A DNA stretch of 64,000 nt. It comes from Rhizobium sp. BK316 (lineage in GTDB: Bacteria > Pseudomonadota > Alphaproteobacteria > Rhizobiales > Rhizobiaceae). The translations under genes were made by a program, and so were the position numbers. Positions 7,964-16,946 of the stretch are shown in pieces. Position 1 is the stretch's first letter, and each line of letters starts with the position of its first letter. The notes below the pieces were generated by a model that saw nothing but the letters and a program-made list of their open reading frames with translations, had not been told where the DNA came from and did not search any database. Location of the stretch: assembly GCF_014193695.1 (NCBI RefSeq), contig NZ_JACHZR010000004.1, forward strand, positions 186,001-250,000, in the 5' to 3' direction.

Positions 7964-8902
7964 CTACCGAGATGCCTCCAGGTGGCGGTCGTCAAGCAAA
8001 ATGCTCAGCCATGCCTGGGACGCTTTGTCTGCTCCTGAGCCGCCGATATGGCAGTCGTCATAACGGTCATCTTCGGTGAGGAGGGCGTCGGTATTGACAC
8101 CCTGGCGAAGACCATTGCCGCTCTTGGACAGAGCCCGTTGCGCATGGACAATTGGGTTTTCCGGTATGTGGACCTTAAACCCGCCGTTGCTCGGCTCCAG
8201 GCATTTCGAGGCGATGGTGATGTAAACGGGCGCATTGACGTCCTGTCCGCGCAGGGTATCGACCATTGAAAGAAATCTATCCTCATAATCCGGCGCGCTT
8301 GTACCCATGACCAAATCGGCTTCCCCCTGCACCCAGATGACATCAGTGGGGCGATATCCCACTCGTTTTAGTCGTTTTAAGGTATCGACCAGCTCGCCAT
8401 TGAGGTCACCCCCTTTTGCCCATCGCGCGACCTCGGATCCAGAATAGGCCAGCGGTGCGATGACGACTTTGTCGTATCGACCAGACGCAATCAAAGAGTT
8501 GCCAAGCGATGTCCAGTATTCACCTTTTGTATCGGTCGCTCCAAGTAACGGTGATGCTGCAATAAAGCAGCGGCTGTCAAAGGCGTTGATAACTCTGTCA
8601 CCGTAAGCCGATCTATGCCGTTGGCCGCCGTCATTTGCAGCGTTGGATTGTCCGAGAACCAGCAAAACTGCAGTGCGATCGGTCTGTATCGGACATGGTA
8701 CGGCAGTCTTTGTCTCATCAGCGATGAGGCGATGATTGTCGTCGAACCCGTAGCGACTTGGTGATGGGGGTTCGGTTCCAACGACCTGTTGCTTCACCGC
8801 CGAGAGTTGCGGCCATGGAAAGATGTCGTGCCTCGCACTCATGCCGCCAAGGACGTACAAGGCAAGCAGAGCCATCAAGCCCAAAACTACTCGCTTAACC
8901 AT
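7964..8902 (-). CDS. SGNH-fold / sialate O-acetylesterase-like hydrolase
   Basis: A 312-residue protein with an N-terminal membrane anchor or signal (about residues 5-22). The motif LGQSNAAN carries the nucleophilic Ser, WVQGEAD is the central block, and DDCHIGG near the end supplies the Asp and His of the catalytic triad. This order fits the SASA (DUF303) group of carbohydrate acetylesterases. Its substrate could be acetylated exopolysaccharide or plant polysaccharide. Base composition is visibly less GC-rich than in neighbouring genes and the gene stands alone, which hints at transfer. AAAGGG precedes the ATG. Confidence 0.75.
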   Translation of the reverse strand: MVKRVVLGLMALLALYVLGGMSARHDIFPWPQLSAVKQQVVGTEPPSPSRYGFDDNHRLIADETKTAVPCPIQTDRTAVLLVLGQSNAANDGGQRHRSAYGDRVINAFDSRCFIAASPLLGATDTKGEYWTSLGNSLIASGRYDKVVIAPLAYSGSEVARWAKGGDLNGELVDTLKRLKRVGYRPTDVIWVQGEADLVMGTSAPDYEDRFLSMVDTLRGQDVNAPVYITIASKCLEPSNGGFKVHIPENPIVHAQRALSKSGNGLRQGVNTDALLTEDDRYDDCHIGGSGADKASQAWLSILLDDRHLEASR

Positions 8903-9442
8903 AGCGCTACCCTTTACTCAATGACAACAAACATTCGTGGCCCAGGGACGTACTGGCGACCGTGCCTTTCCTCGACTTGAAATAGATTTGGCGCTCAAGT
9001 GGTAGTCACAGTGACCGCACAAACCAAAGCCTTCGCGCGCGCCAGAATCGAAAGCGCGCTATTCGCCGTTCCTTGCAAATGCTGAAGCGCACGATGTCGC
9101 CGCTCTGGATAGGTTTTCAAAAAACAAATCCAGCCAATTCATGTCGTGCGTGAGTCTTGCCAGACTATAGACGCGACTGAGGATTACAATTACGCCGATA
9201 GTATTAGTAGTCACACTTATGGATGACAGGGAGTGTGAATACATAAAATGGCGCGGGCAGGTGTGATCGAGAGTTTTCTCACGTGATAGACGAAGAGGAT
9301 GTCGTGACTACGATGGCTTGTCGACAATGAACCTGTATCTCAATTCATGGTCACCGCATGCCGTGCTAATGTCTGGCGCTCTGTGAGCGCCGCCGCATCG
9401 TCTTTCGAAGAAAAACGGAAATGCTCCAGAGAAGGAAGAGCA
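8903..9442. other. AT-richer intergenic region
   Basis: About 540 bases with no convincing gene. A 61-codon frame on the minus strand near 9059-9244 has no coding character. The region is noticeably AT-rich around 9115-9260. Next to the kinase stop, ATGCTC (9421-9426) and GAGCAT (9438-9443) could form a small hairpin followed by a T-rich stretch on the minus strand, a weak terminator candidate. Confidence 0.5.
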
Positions 9443-10978
9443 TCAGGCGAAGCTCTTGCGCTTCTTGGCGACCGGCTGGGCTTCTTCCACGGCCGGGATG
9501 CTCTGCAATACGCGTTTGGCCGGCAGGATGGCGATGACTTCGGTGCCTTCGCGCAGCTTGGATTTCAGGATGAACTGGCCGTCATGCTTGGCAAGGATCG
9601 CCTGGACGATCGGCAGGCCGAGGCCGGTGCCCTGTTCGGCGCTCTTGATGGCGATCGAGCCCTGACCGAAAGCCGACAGCACGACCGGGATTTCGTCTTC
9701 GGGAATGCCGGGGCCGTTGTCCCTGATCGAGATGTACTGGCCGCCGCCGGCCGTCCAGCCGACCTTGACGTTGATTTCTCCACCCTGGGGCGTGAATTTA
9801 ACGGCGTTGGAAAGAAGATTGAGCACGACCTGGCGCATGGATTTCTCATCCGCCCAGATTGCCGGTAGCTGGCGCTCGACCTGATCGTGGATGGTGATGT
9901 TCTTGGCGCGTGCCCGAAGTTGCACCATGCCGATGCAGTCTTCGGTGATATCGAGCAGCGAGATCGCCTCTTCACTCAACTCGTACTTGCCGGCTTCGAT
10001 GCGCGAGAGATCGAGGATTTCGTTGATGAGATCGAGCAGATGCTGGCCGGAGCGATGGATATCGCCGGCATATTCCTTATAGGTCGGATTTGCGAGCGGC
10101 CCCATGACCTCCGCCGACATGACTTCGGAGAAGCCGAGGATGGCATTCAGCGGCGTGCGCAGCTCATGCGACATGGAGGCGAGGAAGCGCGACTTGGCGA
10201 GGTTTGCTTCCTCGGCGCGGCGGCGGGCCTCGTCGGACATGGATTTCGCCACTTCCAGCTCAGCGATCAGATCATCCTTTTCCGACTGGAAGGAGAGGAT
10301 CCTCAGGCTGAACTGGAAGAGCCGGTCGCTGATGTAATTGAAGAAGACCACCGTCGTGGTGAAAACCGCGGCCAGGCAGAGTTCCAGGATATCGCCTGAC
10401 AGGCCGCTTTTTGCGGCAAGCGCCACGACGGCAGGCGCGAAGCCGACGAGTACGGCGGGCGTCAGCATGAAATTCGACATGGTCGTGACCGACAGTGCGA
10501 TCAACAGGCTAGCGCCCTTGTAGAGCGTGAAGCTCGAAGGTTCGCAGGCCGAACAGCTCTGCAGGGCAAAGATCGCCCAGCAGCAGCCGATCAGGAACTG
10601 GCCGCCCAGCAACAGGTTGCGCCAGCGGCGCACAGTCTCTGCGGTAATTTCCCGCTTCCGGGCGCGGCGGGCCAGAAGAATATTGACGGCGTGACAGGTC
10701 AGCGTCAGCAACGCCCAGAAGAACAGGCTCGCATCCTCGGTGAAATAGGTGCCGAGTGCTGCGACGATGATGATGAAGAGCGGCATGATCGCCGCGCCCT
10801 GCAGCACTGCAGTAATATACATCTGCAGCACGTCACGGTCGAAAGCGGAGCTGGAGGCATGGCCGGACTGCAGGCGTTCGCGCGTCTGCCGCACGGCCTT
10901 GGAAACCGCCTTGTTGCGGTGGCCGCGCGATTTGTCGACAATGATCTTGTCGGTCGATGTGCTGACGCCGGTACTCAT
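9443..10978 (-). CDS. Membrane-bound sensor histidine kinase (PleC/DivJ-like)
   Basis: A 511-residue kinase. The N-terminal half holds about five membrane helices (residues 50-215), followed by a short coiled-coil linker. The HisKA domain has the H-box FLASMSHELRTPLNAILGFSE with the phospho-acceptor at about His271. The N-box (MRQVVLNLLSNAVKFT), G1 (ISIRDNGPGIP) and G2 (GTGLGLPI) boxes of the HATPase domain follow. It has no receiver domain, and no response regulator gene is adjacent, so its partner is elsewhere. The H-box resembles rhizobial PleC, DivJ and related PdhS kinases, but the identity is not certain. ATG 10978 is chosen over a GTG six bases upstream. Confidence 0.88.
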   Translation of the reverse strand: MSTGVSTSTDKIIVDKSRGHRNKAVSKAVRQTRERLQSGHASSSAFDRDVLQMYITAVLQGAAIMPLFIIIVAALGTYFTEDASLFFWALLTLTCHAVNILLARRARKREITAETVRRWRNLLLGGQFLIGCCWAIFALQSCSACEPSSFTLYKGASLLIALSVTTMSNFMLTPAVLVGFAPAVVALAAKSGLSGDILELCLAAVFTTTVVFFNYISDRLFQFSLRILSFQSEKDDLIAELEVAKSMSDEARRRAEEANLAKSRFLASMSHELRTPLNAILGFSEVMSAEVMGPLANPTYKEYAGDIHRSGQHLLDLINEILDLSRIEAGKYELSEEAISLLDITEDCIGMVQLRARAKNITIHDQVERQLPAIWADEKSMRQVVLNLLSNAVKFTPQGGEINVKVGWTAGGGQYISIRDNGPGIPEDEIPVVLSAFGQGSIAIKSAEQGTGLGLPIVQAILAKHDGQFILKSKLREGTEVIAILPAKRVLQSIPAVEEAQPVAKKRKSFA

Positions 10979-11084
10979 GTGCACGTTGAAATTTGTCCCG
11001 CAGATGAATAAGAGCTTAACCGGAAAGTCTTAAGAAGATGTTTGCCATCTTTGCCAAGGGTTTGTTTTGCAAGGAGGCAAAAGC

Positions 11085-11630
11085 GTGGCACGGCTTCTTG
11101 TGTTGACCCGAGACGGTGCAACCGCGCTGGCTTTTCTTGCTCTCGTTGCATTAATTGCGGCCAAGCTTAATGACAGGCCCGACATCCGGCACCGGGGCGC
11201 TTTTCACGCCGCCGATGGCGACAGCCTCGTTCTCGATGGCGAGCGCATGCGGCTCGATGGCATCGATGCCCCGGAACTGTCGCAGACTTGCGAGCGGGCC
11301 GGGCAGGACTGGGCGTGCGGCAGGCAGGCCCAACACACGCTGCAGCAGCTGGTTTCCGACAACAGTACGCAATGCGGCGGAAACGAGCGCGATCGCTACG
11401 ACCGGCTGCTGGTCACGTGCCAGAACAATGCCGGCAATATCAATGCGCGCATGGTGGCCTCCGGGATGGCGGTTTCCTATGGCAGCTACCGGCAGGAGGA
11501 AGGGCAGGCGAGGGCGCAAAAGCTCGGGCTCTGGGCCGGCCGTTTCGAAATGCCGCGCGATGTCAGGGATCAGGCCCGGCATGAAAGCTCGGGTTTGCAA
11601 CGGCTGATCGGCGAATGGACGGGATGGTAG
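11085..11630 (+). CDS. Thermonuclease (SNase-like) family protein
   Basis: A 181-residue protein with an N-terminal hydrophobic segment (about residues 10-27) and a staphylococcal-nuclease-like fold: HAADGDSLVLDG, RLDGIDAPEL, RDRYDRLLVTC and a final ARAQKLGLWAG. These blocks carry the Asp, Arg and Glu-type active-site positions of the family, and it probably cuts nucleic acid in the periplasm. The GTG at 11085 is chosen because AAGGAGG lies seven bases upstream; an in-frame TTG at 11067 is upstream of that site. Its end overlaps the next gene by 16 bases. Confidence 0.85.
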   Translation: MARLLVLTRDGATALAFLALVALIAAKLNDRPDIRHRGAFHAADGDSLVLDGERMRLDGIDAPELSQTCERAGQDWACGRQAQHTLQQLVSDNSTQCGGNERDRYDRLLVTCQNNAGNINARMVASGMAVSYGSYRQEEGQARAQKLGLWAGRFEMPRDVRDQARHESSGLQRLIGEWTGW

Positions 11631-12271
11631 TGAACGCTGCATCGAACGAGGAGCGGCTGGACGGGCTGCGGGCCGAGATTGCTGCCTGCCGGATCTGTCG
11701 CGATGCGCCGCTGCGCGGGATCGAGGACCGGTTGCCGCACGAGCCGCGGCCGGTTGCCGTCCTCTCGTCGCGCGCCCTTGTGCTGATCGCGGGTCAGGCG
11801 CCGGGGTTGCGCGTGCATGAAAGCGGGCTGCCATTCGACGATGCTTCCGGCGACCGGCTGCGGCAATGGTTGCAGGTGGACCGGCCGACTTTTTACGACC
11901 AGGATCGATTCGCGATCGTGCCGATGGGCTTCTGTTTCCCGGGTTATGATGCCAAGGGCAGCGACCTGCCGCCGCGGCGTGAATGCGCGCCAATCTGGCG
12001 GGAGCGCGTGCTTTCGGCCATGCCGCAGATCGAGCTGGTGCTTGCCGTCGGTGGTTATGCCCAGGCTTGGCACATGGGCGCAGCGAGGCGCGAAAAAATG
12101 ACCGAGACGGTGCAGGCCTGGCGCAGCACTCTCACCGTACCGGGCAAGCCTGCCATTCTTCCGCTGCCACATCCGAGCTGGCGCAATACGGGCTGGCTGA
12201 AGCGGCATCCTTGGTTCGAAGAAGAGCTGTTGCCGGAACTGCGCCGGCGAATCAAAATGCTTGTCTTCTGA
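11615..12271 (+). CDS. Uracil-DNA glycosylase family protein
   Basis: A 218-residue protein of the UDG superfamily. It shows a CRICRD pair of cysteines near the N-terminus, motif A as LIAGQAPGLRVHESG, the core piece PMGFCFPG, and motif B as LPLPHPSWRN near the C-terminus. This arrangement resembles family-4-like enzymes. The cysteine pair alone is not enough to claim a 4Fe-4S cluster. It would remove uracil or a related base from DNA, although some members have other roles. It overlaps the nuclease gene by 16 bases and is probably co-transcribed with it. Confidence 0.8.
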   Translation: MDGMVVNAASNEERLDGLRAEIAACRICRDAPLRGIEDRLPHEPRPVAVLSSRALVLIAGQAPGLRVHESGLPFDDASGDRLRQWLQVDRPTFYDQDRFAIVPMGFCFPGYDAKGSDLPPRRECAPIWRERVLSAMPQIELVLAVGGYAQAWHMGAARREKMTETVQAWRSTLTVPGKPAILPLPHPSWRNTGWLKRHPWFEEELLPELRRRIKMLVF

Positions 12272-12342
12272 AACAAAATTCTTTTCGTCAGCCGGAATCG
12301 CGCTATACAGAGAAAATAAATTCGAAAGGGACTTCGTTTCGC

Positions 12343-12831
12343 ATGGACCGCCTCGACCGGAAGATACTGCGCCTGCTCCAGGAAGATTCGACGCTCGCCG
12401 TTGCCGACCTTGCCAAGAAGGTCGGGCTTTCGACGACGCCATGTTGGCGGCGTATCCAGAAGATGGAGGAAGACGGCGTCATCAAGCGCCGCGTGGCGAT
12501 CCTCGATCCGGAAAAGGTCAACACCAAGGTGACGGTCTTCGTGTCGATCCGCACCGCGACCCATTCGATCGAGTGGCTGCGCCGCTTCTCCGAGGTCGTG
12601 GCGGAATTCCCCGAAGTGGTCGAATTCTACCGCATGAGCGGCGACGTGGATTATCTGCTGCGCGTCGTCGTGCCCGATATCGCCGCCTATGACGCCTTCT
12701 ACAAGCGGATGATTGCCAAGATCGAGATTCGCGATGTCTCGTCTGCCTTCGCGATGGAGCAGATCAAGTATTCGACGCAGCTGCCGCTCGACTACATGCT
12801 TCTCGAAAACGCCAAGTCCAACGAGGACTGA
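12343..12831 (+). CDS. Lrp/AsnC family transcriptional regulator
   Basis: A 162-residue regulator with an N-terminal winged helix-turn-helix (MDRLDRKILRLLQEDSTLAV, then LAKKVGLSTTPCWRRI) and a C-terminal RAM ligand-binding domain including MSGDVDYLLRVVVPD. Such proteins form octamers that sense amino acids and control local or global genes. ATG 12343 starts the canonical domain; longer in-frame sequence upstream overlaps the UDG gene and is non-coding. The target is not obvious from the neighbours. Confidence 0.92.
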   Translation: MDRLDRKILRLLQEDSTLAVADLAKKVGLSTTPCWRRIQKMEEDGVIKRRVAILDPEKVNTKVTVFVSIRTATHSIEWLRRFSEVVAEFPEVVEFYRMSGDVDYLLRVVVPDIAAYDAFYKRMIAKIEIRDVSSAFAMEQIKYSTQLPLDYMLLENAKSNED

Positions 12832-13690
12832 ACAGGGCAGGCGCCTTGATACAGCGCACGTGATTTCGGGCAGGCGCGAGCGAATCGCGTCGCTCCGGCG
12901 AGAGAGCGGAATCTCACGGTAGACAATCTGCGCAGGGGGACTCAGGAATTCATCCGTGAGTTCCAAGAGTGCTCATGAAGCACAAGCAACTTGACGGCGG
13001 CGCGAAACCTTTCCAAATTGTAATCTTCCTGTCATGGAACTATGCGAATTCCACGCGTGTCATGAACTGGCCCTGACGTTGGGAGGCGCAGATGGTGGTT
13101 CAGGAGGGTGGTCCGGGGGGTATCTGGGACACTTTTTATAATGTCGGTGCAGCGCAATATCTCGCGGTACACGATTTTTTTGCGCCCTTGGCGAAACGTT
13201 TAAGCAACGCAAAAACGCGTGCCTGTGGTTGTTTATACAACACAAAGTAGGTCCCAAATCGATTGATGGTCGCTATCTGCACCATTAGGTTCGATTTCAG
13301 GACACCATGTCCTAATCTCCGATCTTTATATGGTCCTTAGCCGGCGCTATAGCTCGGTTGCTTCGCGAAATTGTTCGAGCTTTGCTCCATTTTTGCGGTG
13401 CTTTGGGAGGATCAGTTCGGCCGCTTGCGAGAACCACCGGTTATCGCGGCGGCATTCGTGCGTTAACTATCCAGCTCCTTGAAATTGTTGTATAAAAACC
13501 ACGCTTGGCGCAGAAAGCATGCTCCGGCTGTGGGTTGGTACGGTTCACGAATTGCTACAGTCAGATGTCTGTGGGATGAACGTTCGGCGGTTCGATCGAT
13601 CCGCACGCCGTGAGGCTGTTCAAACGGGTCGGCTTTGGATCTTCGGAGACAGAGTGAAAGTCCCGATCGACAAAGGAGTGGAATTCTACA
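12832..13690. other. Long intergenic region upstream of the porin
   Basis: About 860 bases without a supportable gene. Frames on either strand here are short or run antisense into the porin. The stretch is AT-richer than its surroundings, especially 13120-13400, and holds a pair of inverted 16-17-base sequences (separate entry). A Shine-Dalgarno CAAAGGAGTGG lies just before the porin ATG. The length suggests extensive regulation or an unrecognised small RNA, which I cannot demonstrate. Confidence 0.5.
13225..13502. repeat. Pair of inverted 16-17-bp sequences upstream of the porin gene
   Basis: GTGGTTGTTTATACAAC (13225-13241) and GTTGTATAAAAACCAC (13487-13502) are inverted copies of one another apart from a one-base indel. 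They are separated by about 245 bases. They could be two binding sites for one regulator of the porin, or the ends of a small element. Neighbouring bases do not extend the match. Confidence 0.45.
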
Positions 13691-14770
13691 ATGAACATCA
13701 AGATGGTATTGCTTGCGTCGGCAGCAGCATTTGCTGCATCGACCCCGGTACTCGCAGCAGACGCAATCGTTGCTGCCGAGCCGGAGCCGGTTGAGTACGT
13801 TCGCGTCTGCGACGCTTACGGCACCGGCTACTTCTACATCCCGGGCACGGAAACCTGCCTGAAGATCGAAGGCTACATCCGTTTCCAGGTTAACGTCGGC
13901 CCGAACGCCGGCGGCGACAAAACCACCAACGACTCCAGCTGGGATGCTGTAACCCGCGGTCAGGTTCAGTTCACGGCCAAGAGCGACACCGAATACGGCC
14001 CGCTCACCGGCGTGATCGTTCTCCAGGCCAATGCGGACAACGCGTCGTCGCAGTCGACGATCCTTGACTCCGCTTACCTTGACGTCGCGGGCTTCCGCGC
14101 TGGTCTCTTCTACTCCTGGTGGGACGATGGTCTCTCCGGCGAAACGGACGACATCGGCTCCAACGTAACGCTGCATAACTCGATCCGTTATCAGTACGAA
14201 ACCGGTTCCTTCTACGCTGGCCTCAGCGTCGACGAACTGGAAGACGGCGTCTACCAGGGCACCTTTGCTACCGCCGCCGATGGCACCACCGTCTTCACTG
14301 CGGACGATGGTCCGAACAACGTCGGCGTTGCCTTCGGCATCGGCGGCACGGCTGGCGTCTTCAGCTACCAGGTCACCGGCGGCTGGGACTTCGACAACGA
14401 AGACGGCGCAATCCGCGCTATGGGTACGGCTGAACTCGGCCCGGGCACGCTCGGCCTCGCTGTTGTCTACTCCAGCGGCCCGAACTCCTACTACTCGGCG
14501 GCTGAATGGGCAGTTGCTGGCGAATACGCCATCAAGGCAACGGACAAGCTGAAGATCACCCCCGGCGTTCAGTACTACGGCAACTACTTCGGCGGCAGCT
14601 CGAATGTTCCGGAGAACTTCGACGGTCTCGGCGATGCCTGGAAGGCTGGTCTGACGGTTGATTACCAGATCGTCGAAAACTTCTACGCCAAGGCTTCGGT
14701 CCAGTACCTGGATCCGGAAGATGGCGACGACGTAACCACCGGTTACTTCCGTCTGCAGCGTGCGTTCTAA
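13691..14770 (+). CDS. Porin (RopA/Omp2 family)
   Basis: A 359-residue outer-membrane general porin. The signal peptide MNIKMVLLASAAAFAASTPVLA is cleaved before ADAIVAAEP. The conserved early block VRVCDAYGTGYFYIPGTETCLKIEGYIRF, with two cysteines, is typical of rhizobial and Brucella porins. It ends in a β-barrel terminal Phe (LQRAF). Codon use is strongly biased (TAC, TTC, GGC), consistent with high expression. AAAGGAG precedes the ATG, and a strong terminator follows. Confidence 0.93.
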   Translation: MNIKMVLLASAAAFAASTPVLAADAIVAAEPEPVEYVRVCDAYGTGYFYIPGTETCLKIEGYIRFQVNVGPNAGGDKTTNDSSWDAVTRGQVQFTAKSDTEYGPLTGVIVLQANADNASSQSTILDSAYLDVAGFRAGLFYSWWDDGLSGETDDIGSNVTLHNSIRYQYETGSFYAGLSVDELEDGVYQGTFATAADGTTVFTADDGPNNVGVAFGIGGTAGVFSYQVTGGWDFDNEDGAIRAMGTAELGPGTLGLAVVYSSGPNSYYSAAEWAVAGEYAIKATDKLKITPGVQYYGNYFGGSSNVPENFDGLGDAWKAGLTVDYQIVENFYAKASVQYLDPEDGDDVTTGYFRLQRAF

Positions 14771-14782
14771 TCTGAGCGACGG

Positions 14783-14808
14783 ATCCCCCGGCTTCATGCC
14801 GGGGGTCT
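14783..14808 (+). terminator. Hairpin after the porin gene
   Basis: CCCCCGGC (14785-14792) and GCCGGGGG (14798-14805) form an eight-pair stem with a TTCAT loop, 12 bases after the porin stop. The T-run is short (TCT), so termination strength is uncertain. Confidence 0.7.
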
Positions 14809-14810
14809 CC

Positions 14811-15214
14811 CAACCCATGAGTTTCTGATCAGAATGACCTCCGATCAGCAACGAGGGACTGGTCCGGTTTTCCCTGCTGGGCCAGTCCTTTGCAGTTGAA
14901 AACCGCTGAGAAGCCAGGAGCGCCGCCACGCTCGCCGGTTTTATTCTGTCAGCAGGTTTTCCTCCGGAATTTTCCCTGATATCGAGCACATTTAAAAGCT
15001 ATCAGCGTATTCGTTCCCTCCGACTAATTGCGCCAATTTTATTGCGCGATACCCACGCTGTCGTTGCGCAGTCATCATCCTGAAAAGCGCACCTCTGGAT
15101 CGGTTTCATTTTCCCGGAATCAGTGCCGATAATGTGACTGTAACGTGACAGATGACACGATATAAGCCTTTGGAGAGCTTGGCATTCATTACTACTCTCG
15201 GGTAGGTTTCGATT
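14811..15214. other. Intergenic region between porin and LysR gene
   Basis: About 400 bases without a gene. A second hairpin, GGACTGG (14856-14862) with CCAGTCC (14882-14888) followed by TTT, could be a back-up terminator. The rest is AT-rich and probably contains the promoter of the LysR gene; no operator is clear. Confidence 0.4.
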
Positions 15215-16147
15215 ATGGACGATCTTAATGATTACTTCTATTTTGCAGCCGTCGTCTCTAGTGGTGGGTTTGCCGCCGCAAGTAGAACCCTGAAGATACC
15301 CCGTTCCAAACTCAGCAGGCGCGTCGGCCGGCTGGAGGATAGCCTTGGCACAAGGCTGATCGAACGATCCACGCGTCACTTCCGGGTGACGGAGATCGGC
15401 CAGGCCTTCTACGAGCAGTGCCAGACGATTCTGAGGGAAGCCGATCGCGCCAAATCGATCGTGACGGAAGCCCAGTCCGATCCGCAGGGGATCGTGCGCA
15501 TGGGTTGCCCGCTTGGTCTCGTCGATATTTCGCTCGGCGCCGTCCTGCCCGAGTTTCTGGAGCGTTACCCCAAGATCAAGCTGCAGATCATCGGCTCCGA
15601 CCGGCGTACCGACCTTATCAACGAGCGTATCGATGTCGAAGTGCGGGCGGCCAACGAGCCGGAAACGCAGACGAGCCTGACGATGCGCAAGCTCGACCGG
15701 GCGCGGCGCATTCTTGTCGCCAGTCCCTCGCTTGTCGAGCGCATGGGCGAACTCGGCTGCGTTGACGATCTCGGCAATGCGCCGACACTCGCCATGACCA
15801 CCTGGATGTCCTTCCATACCTGGGAACTGGTCGGTCCAGGCGGCGAGAAGAAGGTGGTGCGCCACCAGCCGCGGCTCACCTGCCGCAGCATGACGGCGAT
15901 CCTCGATGCCGCACGCGCCGGTGTGGGCTACGGGCTCATTCTCGAACATGCCTGCGCGGCGGATATCCAGTCCGGCCGGCTGGTTCGCGTGCTGCCGGAG
16001 TGGCAGACGGTGGAGAGCCAGTTCTATCTCGTCTTCACCACGACCAAGGGCATGCCGCCGGCGGTGCGGGCGCTGATCGATTTTCTGGTCGAGAAATCCA
16101 AGCTGCATCAGATCGTCACGACAAATGCGGCGATTGCAGCGCAGTAG
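15215..16147 (+). CDS. LysR family transcriptional regulator
   Basis: A 310-residue regulator with an N-terminal winged helix-turn-helix (MDDLNDYFYFAAVVSSGGFA, then RRVGRLEDSLGTRLIERSTR) and a periplasmic-binding-protein-like effector domain. The C-terminus is typical of the AaeR/DsdC-like group that regulates divergent efflux or metabolic genes. The next gene upstream is the porin, far away in the same direction, so the target is unclear. A long frame on the opposite strand is a shadow. Confidence 0.9.
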   Translation: MDDLNDYFYFAAVVSSGGFAAASRTLKIPRSKLSRRVGRLEDSLGTRLIERSTRHFRVTEIGQAFYEQCQTILREADRAKSIVTEAQSDPQGIVRMGCPLGLVDISLGAVLPEFLERYPKIKLQIIGSDRRTDLINERIDVEVRAANEPETQTSLTMRKLDRARRILVASPSLVERMGELGCVDDLGNAPTLAMTTWMSFHTWELVGPGGEKKVVRHQPRLTCRSMTAILDAARAGVGYGLILEHACAADIQSGRLVRVLPEWQTVESQFYLVFTTTKGMPPAVRALIDFLVEKSKLHQIVTTNAAIAAQ

Positions 16148-16149
16148 GT

Positions 16150-16254
16150 TTAAAGCGCAGCGCGCAAAAGTGTGCGCGGTTTTGCCATAACGACACGCGT
16201 AAAAACAAGGACCCAAAGCACGGCGAGCGAATCTTGGAGATCGCGACGTGCTTT
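16150..16254. repeat. Rhizobial-type intergenic repeat
   Basis: The core CGCAAAAGTGTGCGCGGTTT is nearly the same as the core at 21337-21360. The right half holds an inverted pair, AAAGCACG (16215-16222) and CGTGCTTT (16247-16254). It fills the gap between two convergent genes and overlaps the stop of the AlkD gene, so it may serve as a bidirectional terminator. Confidence 0.65.
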
Positions 16255-16933
16255 AGAGGCGGGCGAGCAACTTTTCGCCCGTCAATTCCCTGACAGCATC
16301 CTTGCCGATCCAGCGGGCAGTCTTGTCAGTACTTGCGGCAAGGCGTTCGGCAAGGGCCAGCGCCGGAGCGTGGCAGGCACGGTTGCGCTTGCCGATATTG
16401 CGGAGCGCCCAGTTGACCGCCTTGCGGACGAAGTTGCGCGGGTCTGTCGCCTGGGCTTCGATCAGCGGCAGGTAGGCAAGCAGGCTTTCGTCTGAGTCCG
16501 TCTTTCGGTGCACGGCGGTACCGGCGATCATGGCGAAGGCGGTTCGCCTGACGAATTCCCGCTCGTCGGCGGCAAAGTCCGGGATGAGTGAGTAAAGCTT
16601 CGCCTCGACGAAGAGGTCGGCGGCGCAATCGACGATTTCCCAGGAATTGAAGTCGGCGGCGAGGGCGCTGGCTTCGGTGGCCGTCAGCCTCTTCGGCTCA
16701 AACGTATAGAGTGCCAGCATGCGCGCTTCGCGGATGCCGCTTACCCAGAGCTCTTTTGCCCTGATGTGATCCTTCTTTGCCAACCGGGCGATCTTCTGCA
16801 GATCGGGATTGGAAATGCCGATGGCGGTGTCAGTGACGATGCCGAAACGCGCCATGCCGGCGATATTGTTCTCGGAGCGCAGCGTCTGCAGATGCGCGAT
16901 CAGTTCCGCTGCGCTCGAAGAAGAACCAATCAT
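16253..16933 (-). CDS. DNA alkylation repair protein (AlkD-like)
   Basis: A 226-residue HEAT-repeat protein of the AlkC/AlkD superfamily, whose members excise 3- and 7-alkyl purines. The blocks NPDLQKIARLAKKDHIRAKELW, EARMLALYTFEP, DFNSWEIVDCAADLF and FVRRTAFAMIAG, followed by NFVRKAVNWALRNIGKRN, are characteristic. The proposed ATG at 16933 begins MIGSSSSAAELI. A longer frame upstream runs into the preceding gene. It follows the dehydrogenase gene by 13 bases, so the two are likely co-transcribed without an obvious functional link. Confidence 0.85.
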   Translation of the reverse strand: MIGSSSSAAELIAHLQTLRSENNIAGMARFGIVTDTAIGISNPDLQKIARLAKKDHIRAKELWVSGIREARMLALYTFEPKRLTATEASALAADFNSWEIVDCAADLFVEAKLYSLIPDFAADEREFVRRTAFAMIAGTAVHRKTDSDESLLAYLPLIEAQATDPRNFVRKAVNWALRNIGKRNRACHAPALALAERLAASTDKTARWIGKDAVRELTGEKLLARL

Positions 16934-16946
16934 CTTTTGGAGCCGG

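Noticed and set aside
9059..9244. 61-codon minus-strand ORF in the AT-rich gap
   Set aside because: No ribosome-binding site and no coding-like third-position pattern.
13299..13313. AGGACA-cca-TGTCCT palindrome resembling the TetR operator at 22261
   Set aside because: The spacing differs and only six bases per arm match. It is far from the TetR gene and likely coincidental.
13463..14989. 508-codon minus-strand ORF opposite the porin
   Set aside because: It is a shadow of the strongly biased porin codons. The translated sequence shows no domain and the porin strand is certain.
15002..16216. 404-codon minus-strand ORF opposite the LysR gene
   Set aside because: The sense strand encodes a complete LysR protein. 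The antisense product has shadow-like composition.
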